The notes: generated by a model from the letters alone, not told the origin. A stretch of DNA of 64,000 nucleotides from Paenibacillus ginsengarvi (GCF_003626695.1 NZ_RBAH01000007.1:124001-188000); one strand, 5' to 3'; positions 53,934 through 62,449 are shown, numbered from the stretch's first letter. Program-made: numbers and translations.

Positions 53934-55223
53934 TCATTCGCGGACGATTTCGCCAATCCTGGCGCGTATCGTCTCTTCAATGCTCTCCTCGAACGTGCTC
54001 GGCATATGGAAATAATAGGTCGACAGTACGGGCTCGTAGCCGCCGTATCCGATCTGCTTCTTGGTCGGCACGTACCCGATCATCCCGTTCGAATACGGTA
54101 CCGGCAGTATTTGGCCGCCCGATCGCTCTTTGAGGAACAGACCGTATTCAACAACAACTTCCGCATTCATGACGAGTAGAGACAGCCCCTCCGCAATGTC
54201 CAGCCGGTTCATTTCCAGTACAAGCTGCTGCGGCCTTTCCTCCAGCATGGCCAGCATCGCGACCGCCCATTCGTCGTACGGCGATTCTCCCTTAGCCGCC
54301 ATCTGCTCCAGCTGCTCTCTGCCGGGCAAACGTTTCAGCGGCAGCGGCTGCTCGCATGCTGTCCCCTTCAAGACGGCAGGCTCAAGCCGCCGCATCTCGG
54401 CATCAAGCACGCCGCTTACGGTATCCGCCAGCCGGCTGCCGAAGTAGTCGATGATCGCATATTCGTCCGTTAGTTCCGCGGGTGCGCTGGATTTGAAAAT
54501 ATTGATGTCGCCGCAAGCTCCTTGCAGGAACAGGCACACCGTCTGCCCGCCCAACCTCGTCTCCAGCTTATCCATAGCCGCGCCTGTAAATTCGGACGAT
54601 ACGCGGTTCACATTCGTCGTCACCGGATGGCAAGTGTAATGAACGATAACCGCCTTGGTCGTCCCCCTTTCGGTTCGCGCCCGGATAACGGTGACCTCCG
54701 GATCGGCCGGCCCGTCAGGGTTATATCCTCCCGCTACCTTCCCGTTCTTGTACAGACGGCGCTGGATGCCGATGTCGGACGAAGCGACTCCCTTCTCCAG
54801 CGCAACCGGCTCCGCACTACGCTCCGCTTGCCCGATCGCCTCGTACAGCCTGTTCTCCAAAAAGTCCACATATCCGGCGTCCGCCTGCCCGAGCAGCCGA
54901 TGAAAGACGAAGCTCGTTTGCGGCCCGGAATGACTGTGCGTGCCATTCAGCACGATGGCGGCCGGCTCCAGGCCCCACCGTTCATGCAGCTTTTGGCGAA
55001 TAATCGGGACGCGGTCCGATCCCCACCACAGCAGATCGGCGGAGACGATAACGGCATTGCTTACGGTTCCGTCCTCCTTGCGCTCCCGCAAATATAGCGC
55101 CCTGAGGTACAGGCGGCTGTGAACGTCCTCGAAGGGCTTGTTTTGTCTGACGGCGAAGCCGGCTAACGGCACCGCTTGTTCCGGTGTAATATCCACTTTG
55201 GCCGATCCGATTTCCAGGCTCAT
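53934..55223 (-). CDS. Neutral/alkaline ceramidase-family hydrolase
   Basis: 429 residues. EIGSAKVDITPEQAVPLAGFAVRQNKPFEDVHSRLYLRALYL, VIVSADLLWWGSDRVPIIRQKL and IVLNGTHSHSGPQTSF mark the N-terminal domain of neutral/alkaline non-lysosomal ceramidases; the THSHSGP loop holds the active-site and zinc residues. HYTCHPVTTNVNRVSSEFTG and FLQGACGDINIF are also conserved. No signal peptide, so it acts inside the cell, probably on an amide or ester from a sugar or lipid rather than ceramide. ATG is 7 bases after AAAGGAGG. It follows the two solute-binding genes, likely as one group. Confidence 0.85.
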   Translation of the reverse strand: MSLEIGSAKVDITPEQAVPLAGFAVRQNKPFEDVHSRLYLRALYLRERKEDGTVSNAVIVSADLLWWGSDRVPIIRQKLHERWGLEPAAIVLNGTHSHSGPQTSFVFHRLLGQADAGYVDFLENRLYEAIGQAERSAEPVALEKGVASSDIGIQRRLYKNGKVAGGYNPDGPADPEVTVIRARTERGTTKAVIVHYTCHPVTTNVNRVSSEFTGAAMDKLETRLGGQTVCLFLQGACGDINIFKSSAPAELTDEYAIIDYFGSRLADTVSGVLDAEMRRLEPAVLKGTACEQPLPLKRLPGREQLEQMAAKGESPYDEWAVAMLAMLEERPQQLVLEMNRLDIAEGLSLLVMNAEVVVEYGLFLKERSGGQILPVPYSNGMIGYVPTKKQIGYGGYEPVLSTYYFHMPSTFEESIEETIRARIGEIVRE

Positions 55224-55338
55224 GGAGATTCCTCCTTTGGCTTTATGCTCCATCGTATATGCATACGGGTTTATCATACCGCCTCGGAGGGGGCGGGCAT
55301 GTGTCAAAATCGAGCCTAACTCCGGACATTTTCGCGGA

Positions 55339-56973
55339 TCAGTCGGCGCTGAACGTAACCTTCCGCCCCAGCGCATTCGTAATTTGCTGCGCATACGTAT
55401 CGAAGATCGCCCTTCCCTTGTGTTTGCCGAGCAGTTCGTCCAAATACGCCGGCCAATTCGCGGAATCTTTGTCCTCGAACAGCGTTTTCGCCTGAAGGGC
55501 GCGCATCTCTTTGCGGTACGTTCCGATATCGACTCCCGGCGGCGGCGCCACATTCGTGCCGAGCTCATACAGCTTGAGCGTTTGGAACAGCCGCAGTATG
55601 GATCGGTCGTGTTCCGTTTCGCGCGGGTCGAAAATCGTCAGGCCGATCGCCGCCGGGTCCTTCACCTTGTAGCCGAAGACGCTTCCCCATATTTCCGTAA
55701 AATTGCCGTTTGCGCCTATTTCCTTCTGAATCGCGTCGGGAATAAGCGTAATTTTGCTGCCGTAGCGCTTGTAATGCACGTTTTCTTTGCCGATATGGGT
55801 CAGCAGCCAGCCTTCCGGACTTGCGAGATAATCCAGTATTTCCACCGTGCGGCGGGCCTTTGCCTCAGTCGTCTTGGCGCCGAGCATGAACGGAATGCCC
55901 GGAATCGGCGCGTACGTTACCGGAATATTGCCTGCAATATGAAACGCCTCGAAGGTGGCGTTTTCGTTGCCCGTCATTTCGCGCGTCTTTTTTTGCACGC
56001 TGTTCGGGGAATGATCGAAGGCGATATCGCGCACATTGCTGAAAAAAATGCCGGCCTTCCCCTGCTGCACCCGGCTCATATTTTCGCCGGCCTTGTTCTT
56101 GAACCAGTCCGGGTCGATAATCTTCATCTCCATCATCGCGCGAATATCGTCCAGCACGAGAGCCGTCCGCGTATTCGTTCCGCTATCGATCAATCGGCCC
56201 CCCTCGTCGATATAAAAACCGGGGGTCAAGCCGTACTTGAACCACTGCGGCATATCGTTCGGAATCGCCATGCCCGAGCCGGTGGACGTATAACCGTACG
56301 TGTCGTTTTTGCCGTTGCCATCCGGGTCCTCGAAGGTGAAAGCTTTCATGACGGCGATCATTTCGTCATAATTCGTTGGCACCTTGAGCTGCAAGGACGG
56401 ATTTTTATTGTTCAGCGCATCGATCCAGTCTTTGCGCACGTAATAAGCCCCATAGTAATTTTTGGAAAAAGGCACCGGCGCTCTGCGGAACGTTTGCCCC
56501 GCCTGGTATCGCTTCACTTCGTCCGGCGTCACCCATTTGAAGTAATTCGGCATCGCCAGCGGGGTGACGTACGGCGTCAAATCCGCCGCCGCCCCTTCCC
56601 TGATATAACCGTACGATTTGGCGCCGTCCGCCTGGAACATGTCGGGCGGATTATCTCCGGCCAGCAGAGCGTTCAGCTTACTCGTATACATATCGCCCAT
56701 CGGCAAATATTCCAGCCGCAGATCGACTTTGAACTTATCCTCGATCGTTTTCTTTATAAAATCTTTGCCTGCCCCGGGCAAGCTCGGCCCGCTCTCCGGA
56801 ATCGCGATCATCCAAAACAGGCTCAGCTTGTCGTCCTTTTGTTCCGGCACGGGTTTCGTTCCTTCCGGGACGGCTGCCGGCGGCGCGGGCGGGGCTGCGG
56901 TTTGCCCGCAAGAGGCGAGCAAAAGCGCGGAAGCGGCTACGATCGTTATTACAAGCTGCGGCAGCTTGGTCAC
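55339..56973 (-). CDS. Extracellular solute-binding lipoprotein, LplA-like (copy 2)
   Basis: 544 residues. Signal peptide with lipobox LLLASCGQT (Cys near 22) and a Pro/Ala-rich spacer. The binding-protein fold has FWMIAIPESG, MTKLPQ start, DKFKVDLRLEYLP and PPDMFQADG. A loop DPDGNGKND (about 210) has the Asp/Asn/Gly spacing of an EF-hand-like calcium site. It is about 40-50 percent like its upstream neighbour by eye. Such proteins bind oligosaccharides for LplBC-type permeases, but no permease genes are nearby. GTG start, 5 bases after AGGAGGG. Confidence 0.88.
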   Translation of the reverse strand: MTKLPQLVITIVAASALLLASCGQTAAPPAPPAAVPEGTKPVPEQKDDKLSLFWMIAIPESGPSLPGAGKDFIKKTIEDKFKVDLRLEYLPMGDMYTSKLNALLAGDNPPDMFQADGAKSYGYIREGAAADLTPYVTPLAMPNYFKWVTPDEVKRYQAGQTFRRAPVPFSKNYYGAYYVRKDWIDALNNKNPSLQLKVPTNYDEMIAVMKAFTFEDPDGNGKNDTYGYTSTGSGMAIPNDMPQWFKYGLTPGFYIDEGGRLIDSGTNTRTALVLDDIRAMMEMKIIDPDWFKNKAGENMSRVQQGKAGIFFSNVRDIAFDHSPNSVQKKTREMTGNENATFEAFHIAGNIPVTYAPIPGIPFMLGAKTTEAKARRTVEILDYLASPEGWLLTHIGKENVHYKRYGSKITLIPDAIQKEIGANGNFTEIWGSVFGYKVKDPAAIGLTIFDPRETEHDRSILRLFQTLKLYELGTNVAPPPGVDIGTYRKEMRALQAKTLFEDKDSANWPAYLDELLGKHKGRAIFDTYAQQITNALGRKVTFSAD

Positions 56974-57117
56974 AGCGTCCCTCCTCTTAAACGTATGCTA
57001 TGGCCAGAAGTACCATGATGCATGTTTCGACAACCGTTCGGGTTCTCCTGCCTGCCCGTGCTCTATCGCTTAGTTTTGGCCTTATTTGCTCCCCTTCAAA
57101 CGCCCGGAGCACAGCAA

Positions 57118-57143
57118 AAGAGCGTGCATCGCCGCACGCTCTT
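57118..57143 (-). terminator. Terminator after solute-binding copy 1
   Basis: On the minus strand AAGAGCGTGC and GCACGCTCTT pair around a 6-base loop, followed by TTGCTG. It probably allows some read-through to copy 2, since no promoter is obvious in the 56974-57110 gap. Confidence 0.75.
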
Positions 57144-57163
57144 CCCTATTGCCTATCGGCCGA

Positions 57164-58783
57164 TCAGTTTTCCGCTTTGAACTTCACAGTTTGCTTCAGA
57201 GCCGTTCCTACCTGCTCGGCATAACCTTCGAACAAACCTTTGCCTTGATATTTCGACATCAGCTCTTCGCGGTATTTCGGCCAGTTCGAAGCATCCTTCT
57301 CTTCGAACAAAATTTTGTTCTGGTACGAGTACAGCTGCTTGCGGAACGCGGACAGGTCCATGCCCGGAATCGGCGCCAGATTCGTGCCGAGCAGCGTATA
57401 TTTATAAGCTTTTACCGTGTTGGCGATTTGACGGTCGCGATCCGTTTCGTTCGGGTTGACGTACTCGAGACCGAGCTTGGACGGCATGATCGCCGGGCTG
57501 CTGAACACCGAGCCCCAAATGTCGAGGAAGCTGCCGTTATCTGTAATGTCTTTCTTGAACGCCGCCGGGTCAACGACGATTTTATTGCCGTCCTTCTTGT
57601 AATGAACGCCGGCTTGACCGTAGTGCGTAAGCAGGAAGCCTTCCTCGCCGGCAAGCCAGTCGAGAATTTCGATCGAACGCTGCGCCTTCGCGTCCGACGC
57701 TTTCGAGCTGATCATCCATGCGTTGCCGGGAAGAGCCTCGTAGCTGATCGGATTGTTCGGCGCGATATTAAACGGAACGAACTCGGCCGGCTGGCCGGTT
57801 ACGTCTCTTGTTTTCTTCTGAACGCTGTTCGGCGTATTTTCGAATACAGCGTCGCGAGCCGTGCTGAAGAAGATGCCCGCCCGGCCTTGCTGTACTTTCT
57901 CCAGATTTTGGCCCGGCTTGTTGAGGAACCAGTCCGGATCGACGACCTTCAGGTTGATCAGCGATTTCAGATCGGTCAGCACGCTGCTCAGACGAATGTC
58001 GCTGGCCGTATCGATAAATTGGCCGTTGTCGATTATAAAGCCGGGAGCCATATTGTTTTTGATCCATTCCGGGAAATCGCGCGGAATCGCGTTGCCGTTT
58101 GCAGCCGCCGTAATTCCGTACGTATCGTTTTTGCCGTTGCCGTCCGGATCGTTAAATGTGAACGCTTTAACTACAGCGAGATATTCGTCATAATTGGTCG
58201 GGACTTTCAGCTTGAGGCTCGGATCTTTTTTGTTCAAGGCATCGATCCAGTCTTTGCGCACATAATGCGTGAAAAATTGCTCGCGGTTGAACGGGATCGG
58301 AGCGCGCATAAAAACGTTCTGGATTTGGTAACGCTGCATTTCGGTGTCGTTAATCCAATATTTGAAGTAATTCGGCATTTTGGCCGCGGTAACCCACTTC
58401 GTCATATCGGCGGGAATTTTATCGAGAATGAACTTGTTCGAGGCGGTGCCGTCGATCTGGAACATATCCGGAATATCGCCGCCGGCAACCCGGGTATTCA
58501 GCTTGGAAACGTAGTCGGTTCCCGGAGCCATATATTCCAGCTTGAGCGAAACGTTAAATTTGTCCTCGATCGTTTTCAGCACGAAGTCTTTGGACTTGTC
58601 GGATGGAAGCTGGGCGGTTGTATTGCTGGCCATGACGAGCCAGTTAAGCGCTAGCTTTTCCTTGCCATTGTCGGTTTTGCCGTTACCTGCATCTGCAGCA
58701 GGTTTATCATCTTTTGTACCGCAAGCGGACAATACTAAGGTGGATGCGATCGAAAGCGCTGCCAATTGCTTTAGTCTTTTCAC
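57164..58783 (-). CDS. Extracellular solute-binding lipoprotein, LplA-like (copy 1)
   Basis: 539 residues. Lipobox LVLSACGTK (Cys near 21). Same plan as copy 2: LKTIEDKFNVSLKLEYM, GDIPDMFQIDG, FFTHYVRKDWIDALNKKDPSLKLKVPTNYDEYLAVVKAFTF, the EF-hand-like DPDGNGKND loop, and VQQGRAGIFFSTARDAVFE. The pair arose by tandem duplication and then diverged. It likely captures a sugar polymer fragment at the cell surface; the permease and ATPase must be elsewhere. GTG start, 8 bases after GGGAGG. A cre site and a promoter with an inverted repeat precede it. Confidence 0.9.
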   Translation of the reverse strand: MKRLKQLAALSIASTLVLSACGTKDDKPAADAGNGKTDNGKEKLALNWLVMASNTTAQLPSDKSKDFVLKTIEDKFNVSLKLEYMAPGTDYVSKLNTRVAGGDIPDMFQIDGTASNKFILDKIPADMTKWVTAAKMPNYFKYWINDTEMQRYQIQNVFMRAPIPFNREQFFTHYVRKDWIDALNKKDPSLKLKVPTNYDEYLAVVKAFTFNDPDGNGKNDTYGITAAANGNAIPRDFPEWIKNNMAPGFIIDNGQFIDTASDIRLSSVLTDLKSLINLKVVDPDWFLNKPGQNLEKVQQGRAGIFFSTARDAVFENTPNSVQKKTRDVTGQPAEFVPFNIAPNNPISYEALPGNAWMISSKASDAKAQRSIEILDWLAGEEGFLLTHYGQAGVHYKKDGNKIVVDPAAFKKDITDNGSFLDIWGSVFSSPAIMPSKLGLEYVNPNETDRDRQIANTVKAYKYTLLGTNLAPIPGMDLSAFRKQLYSYQNKILFEEKDASNWPKYREELMSKYQGKGLFEGYAEQVGTALKQTVKFKAEN

Positions 58784-58835
58784 GAGTGTGACCTCCCTGA
58801 GCTGAAAGCTAGATGGAATCTTAGTGGAGCGGTAT

Positions 58836-58850
58836 ATGCAAGCGATTGCA
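58836..58850. promoter_or_regulatory. cre site (CcpA operator)
   Basis: ATGCAAGCGATTGCA fits the catabolite-responsive element WTGNAANCGNWNNCW at every defined position. It lies about 90-100 bases downstream of the promoter, inside the leader, where bound CcpA would act as a road-block. It indicates carbon catabolite repression of the lipoprotein genes. Confidence 0.8.
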
Positions 58851-58938
58851 AGTAAGAGACTTCGAAGTTTGATGGCGTTTGCATAACAAACAGCCGATAC
58901 TCATGTTCACCTCCAATTTGGAGTAAATAGCAAAGTTT

Positions 58939-58978
58939 AACTGTATAATACATGTATATAAACCTGTATACAACAGTT
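58939..58978 (-). promoter_or_regulatory. Promoter overlapped by an inverted repeat
   Basis: On the minus strand TTGTAT (58973-58968), a 17-base spacer and TATTAT (58950-58945) make a sigma-A promoter. It is framed by AACTGT (58939-58944) and ACAGTT (58973-58978). Repeated TGTATA units fall inside, a style seen in GntR- or LacI-type operators. It would control the 5' leader of about 150 bases ahead of copy 1. Confidence 0.65.
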
Positions 58979-59226
58979 ATACCACGAGTCGTTTAATTAA
59001 TCTACCCTTTATTTTGAATTTCGATTAAAAAACAGGTTACATACAACTATTCGTTGTACTTTTCCGGTTTTGCCGTTCCCTTGGGCATAAATCCACCTTC
59101 CTCAAGGGGCAGGATTGCGCCTTACCCCTTGTTTTCCCGGCCCTACATTTCGCTTGACCCATACCTTCATACTACCGGAATCGGTCCGTCTCGAATAGAC
59201 CTTATAAATTCCAACTGGACGTCCGC

Positions 59227-60267
59227 TTACGCAAGAACAGATCGAGCAGCATGATCTGCCTCCTCGAAGGCGCGTTCCACCATCAGGGCCGTATCGATTA
59301 CCCGGCAGGCATAGCCCCATTCGTTGTCGTACCAGGCGAGCAGCTTCAACTGATTGTCAGCCGCGGCAATCGACAACCCGTCAATAACGGCCGATTTATC
59401 CGAGCCGATATAATCGGACGATACGAGGGGTTCCTCGCTCCATTCCACATACGAAGCGAACAGCTCGCTGGCGGCCGCGCGTTTCAGAACTTCGGCTGCC
59501 GACTGTTTGCAAACCGGGCTTTTCACCTCTATCGTCATATCCGCGATGGACACATCCGGCACCGGAACGCGCAGGGACACGCCTTCCACGACCGGAGCCA
59601 GATGAGGAAGCACACCGGACAAAGCTTTGCCGATTCCGGTTGTCGTAGGAATGATCGACTGCCCGCACGCACGCGCCCGGCGCAAGTCTTTATGCGGATT
59701 GTCAAGGTGGTTCTGATCGTTCGTATAAGCGTGAACGGTCGTCACCCACGCTCTGCGAATGCCGAAAATATCGTCCACCATGCGCAGCACCGGAGCCACG
59801 CAGTTGGTCGTGCACGACGCCGCCGACAGCAGCCTATGGCGCAGCGGATCGTATTTCCTGTCGTTCGCGCCCATCACGACGGTTAAGTCGAGATCTTTGC
59901 CAGGCGCCGTGACGATTACCCATTCGGCCCCTCCGACCTTATGTTTCTCCGCTCCGGCGCGATCGGTAAATTTGCCCGTTGCGTCCAGAACGAGGCGTAC
60001 GTCGCACGATTTCCAGTCTATCGCTTCCGGATTGCGTTCAGAGATTACTTTGACCCGCTTGCCGTTAATGATAAGATCCCCGCCGTCTATGGAAATATCC
60101 GCATTCCACCGTCCATGCACCGAATCGTATTTCAGAAGATGCGCGATCGATTCCGCCGAATGCGATGTATTAATCGCCCGTATATCCATCCGACCTTCGC
60201 CGAACCCCCGACGAATCAACAAGCGCCCGATTCTCCCCAGCCCATTAATGCCAACCCCGATTGTCAT
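59227..60267 (-). CDS. gapB: NADP-type glyceraldehyde-3-phosphate dehydrogenase GapB
   Basis: 346 residues. GVGINGLGRIGRLLIRR starts the Rossmann fold. The residue that fixes NAD in glycolytic enzymes (Asp near 33) is replaced in AINTSHSAES, which favours NADP and the gluconeogenic direction. The active-site Cys152 is in SAASCTTNC, and AWVTTVHAYTNDQN and SWYDNEWGY-type AWYDNEWGYACRVIDT are conserved. ATG is 9 bases after GGGGAGG; two upstream in-frame ATGs are too close to the site. Two CcpN-type operators lie upstream. Divergent from the thi operon. Confidence 0.93.
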   Translation of the reverse strand: MTIGVGINGLGRIGRLLIRRGFGEGRMDIRAINTSHSAESIAHLLKYDSVHGRWNADISIDGGDLIINGKRVKVISERNPEAIDWKSCDVRLVLDATGKFTDRAGAEKHKVGGAEWVIVTAPGKDLDLTVVMGANDRKYDPLRHRLLSAASCTTNCVAPVLRMVDDIFGIRRAWVTTVHAYTNDQNHLDNPHKDLRRARACGQSIIPTTTGIGKALSGVLPHLAPVVEGVSLRVPVPDVSIADMTIEVKSPVCKQSAAEVLKRAAASELFASYVEWSEEPLVSSDYIGSDKSAVIDGLSIAAADNQLKLLAWYDNEWGYACRVIDTALMVERAFEEADHAARSVLA

Positions 60268-60315
60268 ATGCATATTCCTCCCCATTTCGATTCACATTCC
60301 GGAATGTTTATTTTT

Positions 60316-60321
60316 ATAATA
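60316..60321 (-). promoter_or_regulatory. Candidate -10 of gapB
   Basis: TATTAT on the minus strand, 49 bases before the gapB ATG, with no clear -35. A CcpN operator match begins 4 bases upstream, so a bound repressor would cover the promoter. Confidence 0.4.
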
Positions 60322-60324
60322 CAC

Positions 60325-60335
60325 ACTATATCACA
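60325..60335. promoter_or_regulatory. CcpN operator at gapB, site 1
   Basis: On the minus strand TGTGATATAGT fits the CcpN box TRTGHYATAYW at 10 of 11 positions. In B. subtilis gapB also has two such boxes near its promoter. Confidence 0.65.
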
Positions 60336-60373
60336 TATTAGTATGTTTTAAATAGGGATTAATGAATTTAAAA

Positions 60374-60384
60374 TGTGTCATATT
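60374..60384. promoter_or_regulatory. CcpN operator at gapB, site 2
   Basis: On the plus strand TGTGTCATATT is an exact match to the CcpN box TRTGHYATAYW, 49 bases from site 1. Confidence 0.65.
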
Positions 60385-60459
60385 TAGATCAAACGAAATC
60401 TTCTACTCATGCTGCTTCATGTCAACGGAAGCTTCTGCCTCCAATCGGATTTGACCAAG

Positions 60460-60488
60460 TTGACAATCCGCCACGATCATTGTAAGGT
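60460..60488 (+). promoter_or_regulatory. Sigma-A promoter of the thiamine operon
   Basis: TTGACA (60460-60465), a 17-base spacer and TAAGGT (60483-60488), placing the transcript start just ahead of the TPP aptamer. Confidence 0.75.
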
Positions 60489-60504
60489 GAGAGGGAACCG
60501 AATC

Positions 60505-60606
60505 GAACGAATCACTAGGGGAGCCCGTGTATCGGGCTGAGATGAAGGAGCGACCTTCGAACTCTTCGAACCTGATCTGGAGTGAGTGCCAGCGTAGGGA
60601 AGTGGC
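60505..60606 (+). promoter_or_regulatory. TPP riboswitch (THI element)
   Basis: All core segments of the thi box are present in order: ACTAGGGGAGCC, GGGCTGAGATGA, the variable stem ACCTTCGAA-TTCG, GAACCTGATCTGG, and GCCAGCGTAGGGAAGTGG. It is followed 48 bases later by an intrinsic terminator, so thiamine diphosphate would end transcription before thiF. Confidence 0.97.
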
Positions 60607-60653
60607 GATATGCACAGCGATCTTGACGTTAACCTAGGTCGAGCATCGAAGCG

Positions 60654-60680
60654 AAACCGCCCTTGCCGGCGGTTTTTTTG
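60654..60680 (+). terminator. Terminator of the TPP riboswitch
   Basis: AAACCGCC and GGCGGTTT form an 8-base-pair stem followed by a T-run (60673-60679). It lies between the aptamer and thiF, as expected for transcriptional control. Confidence 0.92.
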
Positions 60681-60717
60681 TATGTTCATACGCAGGAATG
60701 GAGGCACCGGGGGCGTT

Positions 60718-61746
60718 ATGCAAACGGACGAAACGAAAAGCCGGTATTCCCGGCAAATGCTGTTCAAGCCGATCGGACCGGACGGTCAGACGAGACTCGG
60801 CGAACGTGCCGTACTGATTGTCGGCATGGGCGCCCTTGGCACCGTGCTGGCGAATCATATGGTTCGCGCCGGCGTCGGCATAGTCCGGTTCGTCGATCGG
60901 GACTACGTGGAAGCGAGCAATTTGCAAAGGCAGATGCTGTACGACGAGGATGACGCCGCAGCTTCGCTTCCCAAGGCAGTAGCGGCCCGCCAGCGGCTGT
61001 CCCGCATCAACTCCGGCGTCAGGCTGGAAGCGGTAGTAGCCGACGCGACCGTGGACAATATCGGCGAGCTGCTGGAGGGCATCGACCTCGTGCTCGACGG
61101 CACCGACAATTTTCAAACACGTTATTTGCTAAACGATGCTTGCTTCCGCTCCGGTATCCCGTTCGTGTACGGCGGCTCCGTCGCCTCGCGCGGGATGAGC
61201 GCTATCTTCGTGCCGGGCGAGACCGCCTGCCTTCGCTGTCTGATTCAGCCATCCGACGGCGCCGGCGAAACATGCGACACCATAGGGGTCATCGCCCCTG
61301 TTGTCGATATCGTCGCATCATACCAGGCAGCCGAGGCGCTCAAATATTTGGTCGGCGCGTCAGCCGCGAATCGCTGCAGCCTGGTTACGTTAGATATTTG
61401 GCACAATCATTATTATGAGATGAAGCTTCCTTCCCCCAGCTCCGAATGCCCGGTGTGCAGCGGCGGCCGTTACCCCGCCCTGGAGCGCGAGGAAGCCGCG
61501 GACAGCGCCACTTCGCTATGCGGCCGGGAGACGGTGCAGATCAAAGCGCGAAGCATGTTCGATCTGGACGAGTGGCGCGGCAGGCTGGAGAAAGTGGCTG
61601 TCGTCCGGGCCAATCCGTTTCTGCTGAAGGCCGAGCTTCCCGAAGGCGAACGGCTCGTTCTGTTCCCCGACGGACGGGCGCTTGTGCAAGGGACGGAAGA
61701 CCCGATTCGGGCGAAGACGCTGTACGCCCGTTATATCGGCATGTAG
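60718..61746 (+). CDS. thiF: Thiazole biosynthesis adenylyltransferase ThiF
   Basis: 342 residues, an E1-like enzyme that adenylates the C-terminal Gly of ThiS. SRYSRQMLFKPIGPDGQTRLGERAVLIVGMGALGTVLANHMVRAGVG gives the ATP-binding loop, then LVLDGTDNFQTRYLLNDACF. Zinc cysteines are in CLRCLI and CPVCSGG. A ~70-residue C-terminal extension of unknown role ends the protein (QIKARSMFDLDEWRGRLEKVAVVRANPFLL). The open frame reaches back to 60610, but that part covers the riboswitch terminator; the ATG at 60718 follows GGGGG. Confidence 0.93.
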   Translation: MQTDETKSRYSRQMLFKPIGPDGQTRLGERAVLIVGMGALGTVLANHMVRAGVGIVRFVDRDYVEASNLQRQMLYDEDDAAASLPKAVAARQRLSRINSGVRLEAVVADATVDNIGELLEGIDLVLDGTDNFQTRYLLNDACFRSGIPFVYGGSVASRGMSAIFVPGETACLRCLIQPSDGAGETCDTIGVIAPVVDIVASYQAAEALKYLVGASAANRCSLVTLDIWHNHYYEMKLPSPSSECPVCSGGRYPALEREEAADSATSLCGRETVQIKARSMFDLDEWRGRLEKVAVVRANPFLLKAELPEGERLVLFPDGRALVQGTEDPIRAKTLYARYIGM

Positions 61747-61770
61747 ACGACGAACAGGAGGACCGTACTT

Positions 61771-62412
61771 ATGAAAGAGTTTAAGCTGTACGCCATTACC
61801 GGCGAACAATTCCATCCCGGACGGACGATGCTGGAAGTTATGGAGGAAGCGATCCGGGGCGGCTGCGACATCATTCAGCTGCGCGACAAAAAAAGCCCGA
61901 AACGCGATGTGTTGGCGAAGGCGAAGGCGCTGCGCGAGCTGACAAGCCGTTATGGCGTTACGTTTATCGTCAACGACCATATCGATATTGCCCTCGCCGT
62001 TGATGCCGATGGCATCCATCTCGGCCAAGACGATCTGCCGCTGGCCGAAGCGCGCAAAATCGTAGGGAGCAAAATCATCGGCATCTCTACGCACGCCATC
62101 GAAGAGGCGCGGCAGGCGGAGCGCGACGGCGCGGATTACATCGGCGTCGGCCCCATATTTGCAACGAAAAGCAAGGAAGACGTCGTCGATCCGGTGACGA
62201 CAGATTATGTAAAGCAAGTCGCCGCGGAAATCCGCATTCCGTTCGTCGCCATCGGCGGCATCAAGCTGCATAACGTCAATCAAGTGCTGGATGCCGGAGC
62301 ATCGCGCATATGTGCGATCAGCGAGATCGTCGGCAGCGACGACGTCGCAGGCACTTGCAAGGAGTTTCTCGCCAGAATCGATGCCGCCGCAGGCAGCGGC
62401 AGCACCGTTTGA
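61771..62412 (+). CDS. thiE: Thiamine-phosphate synthase ThiE
   Basis: 213 residues, a TIM barrel joining HMP diphosphate and thiazole phosphate to thiamine phosphate. YAITGEQFHPGRTMLEVMEEAIRGGCDIIQLRDK holds the pyrophosphate-binding QLRDK. FIVNDHIDIALAVDADGIHLGQDDLP, IGISTHAIEEARQAERDGADYIGVGPIFATKSK and FVAIGGIKLHNVNQVLDAGA are intact. ATG is 9 bases after AGGAGG, 24 bases after thiF. Confidence 0.95.
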   Translation: MKEFKLYAITGEQFHPGRTMLEVMEEAIRGGCDIIQLRDKKSPKRDVLAKAKALRELTSRYGVTFIVNDHIDIALAVDADGIHLGQDDLPLAEARKIVGSKIIGISTHAIEEARQAERDGADYIGVGPIFATKSKEDVVDPVTTDYVKQVAAEIRIPFVAIGGIKLHNVNQVLDAGASRICAISEIVGSDDVAGTCKEFLARIDAAAGSGSTV

Positions 62413-62449
62413 CGCGTTACCGATCTTTTTTACCCGGAGGCAACCTAAC

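Larger units (their letters stand above)
58784..59226. other. Gene-free control region before solute-binding copy 1
   Basis: Contains the promoter, inverted repeat and cre site listed separately, then about 230 bases towards gapB with no gene. A stem at 59104-59130 (AAGGGG with CCCCTT) is followed by TTGTTTT on the plus strand only, where no gene ends, so its role is unclear. Confidence 0.6.

Noticed and set aside
56974..57163. Separate promoter for solute-binding copy 2
   Set aside because: No convincing -35/-10 pair was found; read-through past the terminator is the simpler view.
59104..59130. gapB terminator
   Set aside because: The stem is real, but the T-run is on the plus strand, the wrong side for gapB, and no plus-strand gene ends there.
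60610..60717. 36-residue N-terminal extension of thiF
   Set aside because: Covers the riboswitch terminator; family similarity begins at the ATG at 60718.
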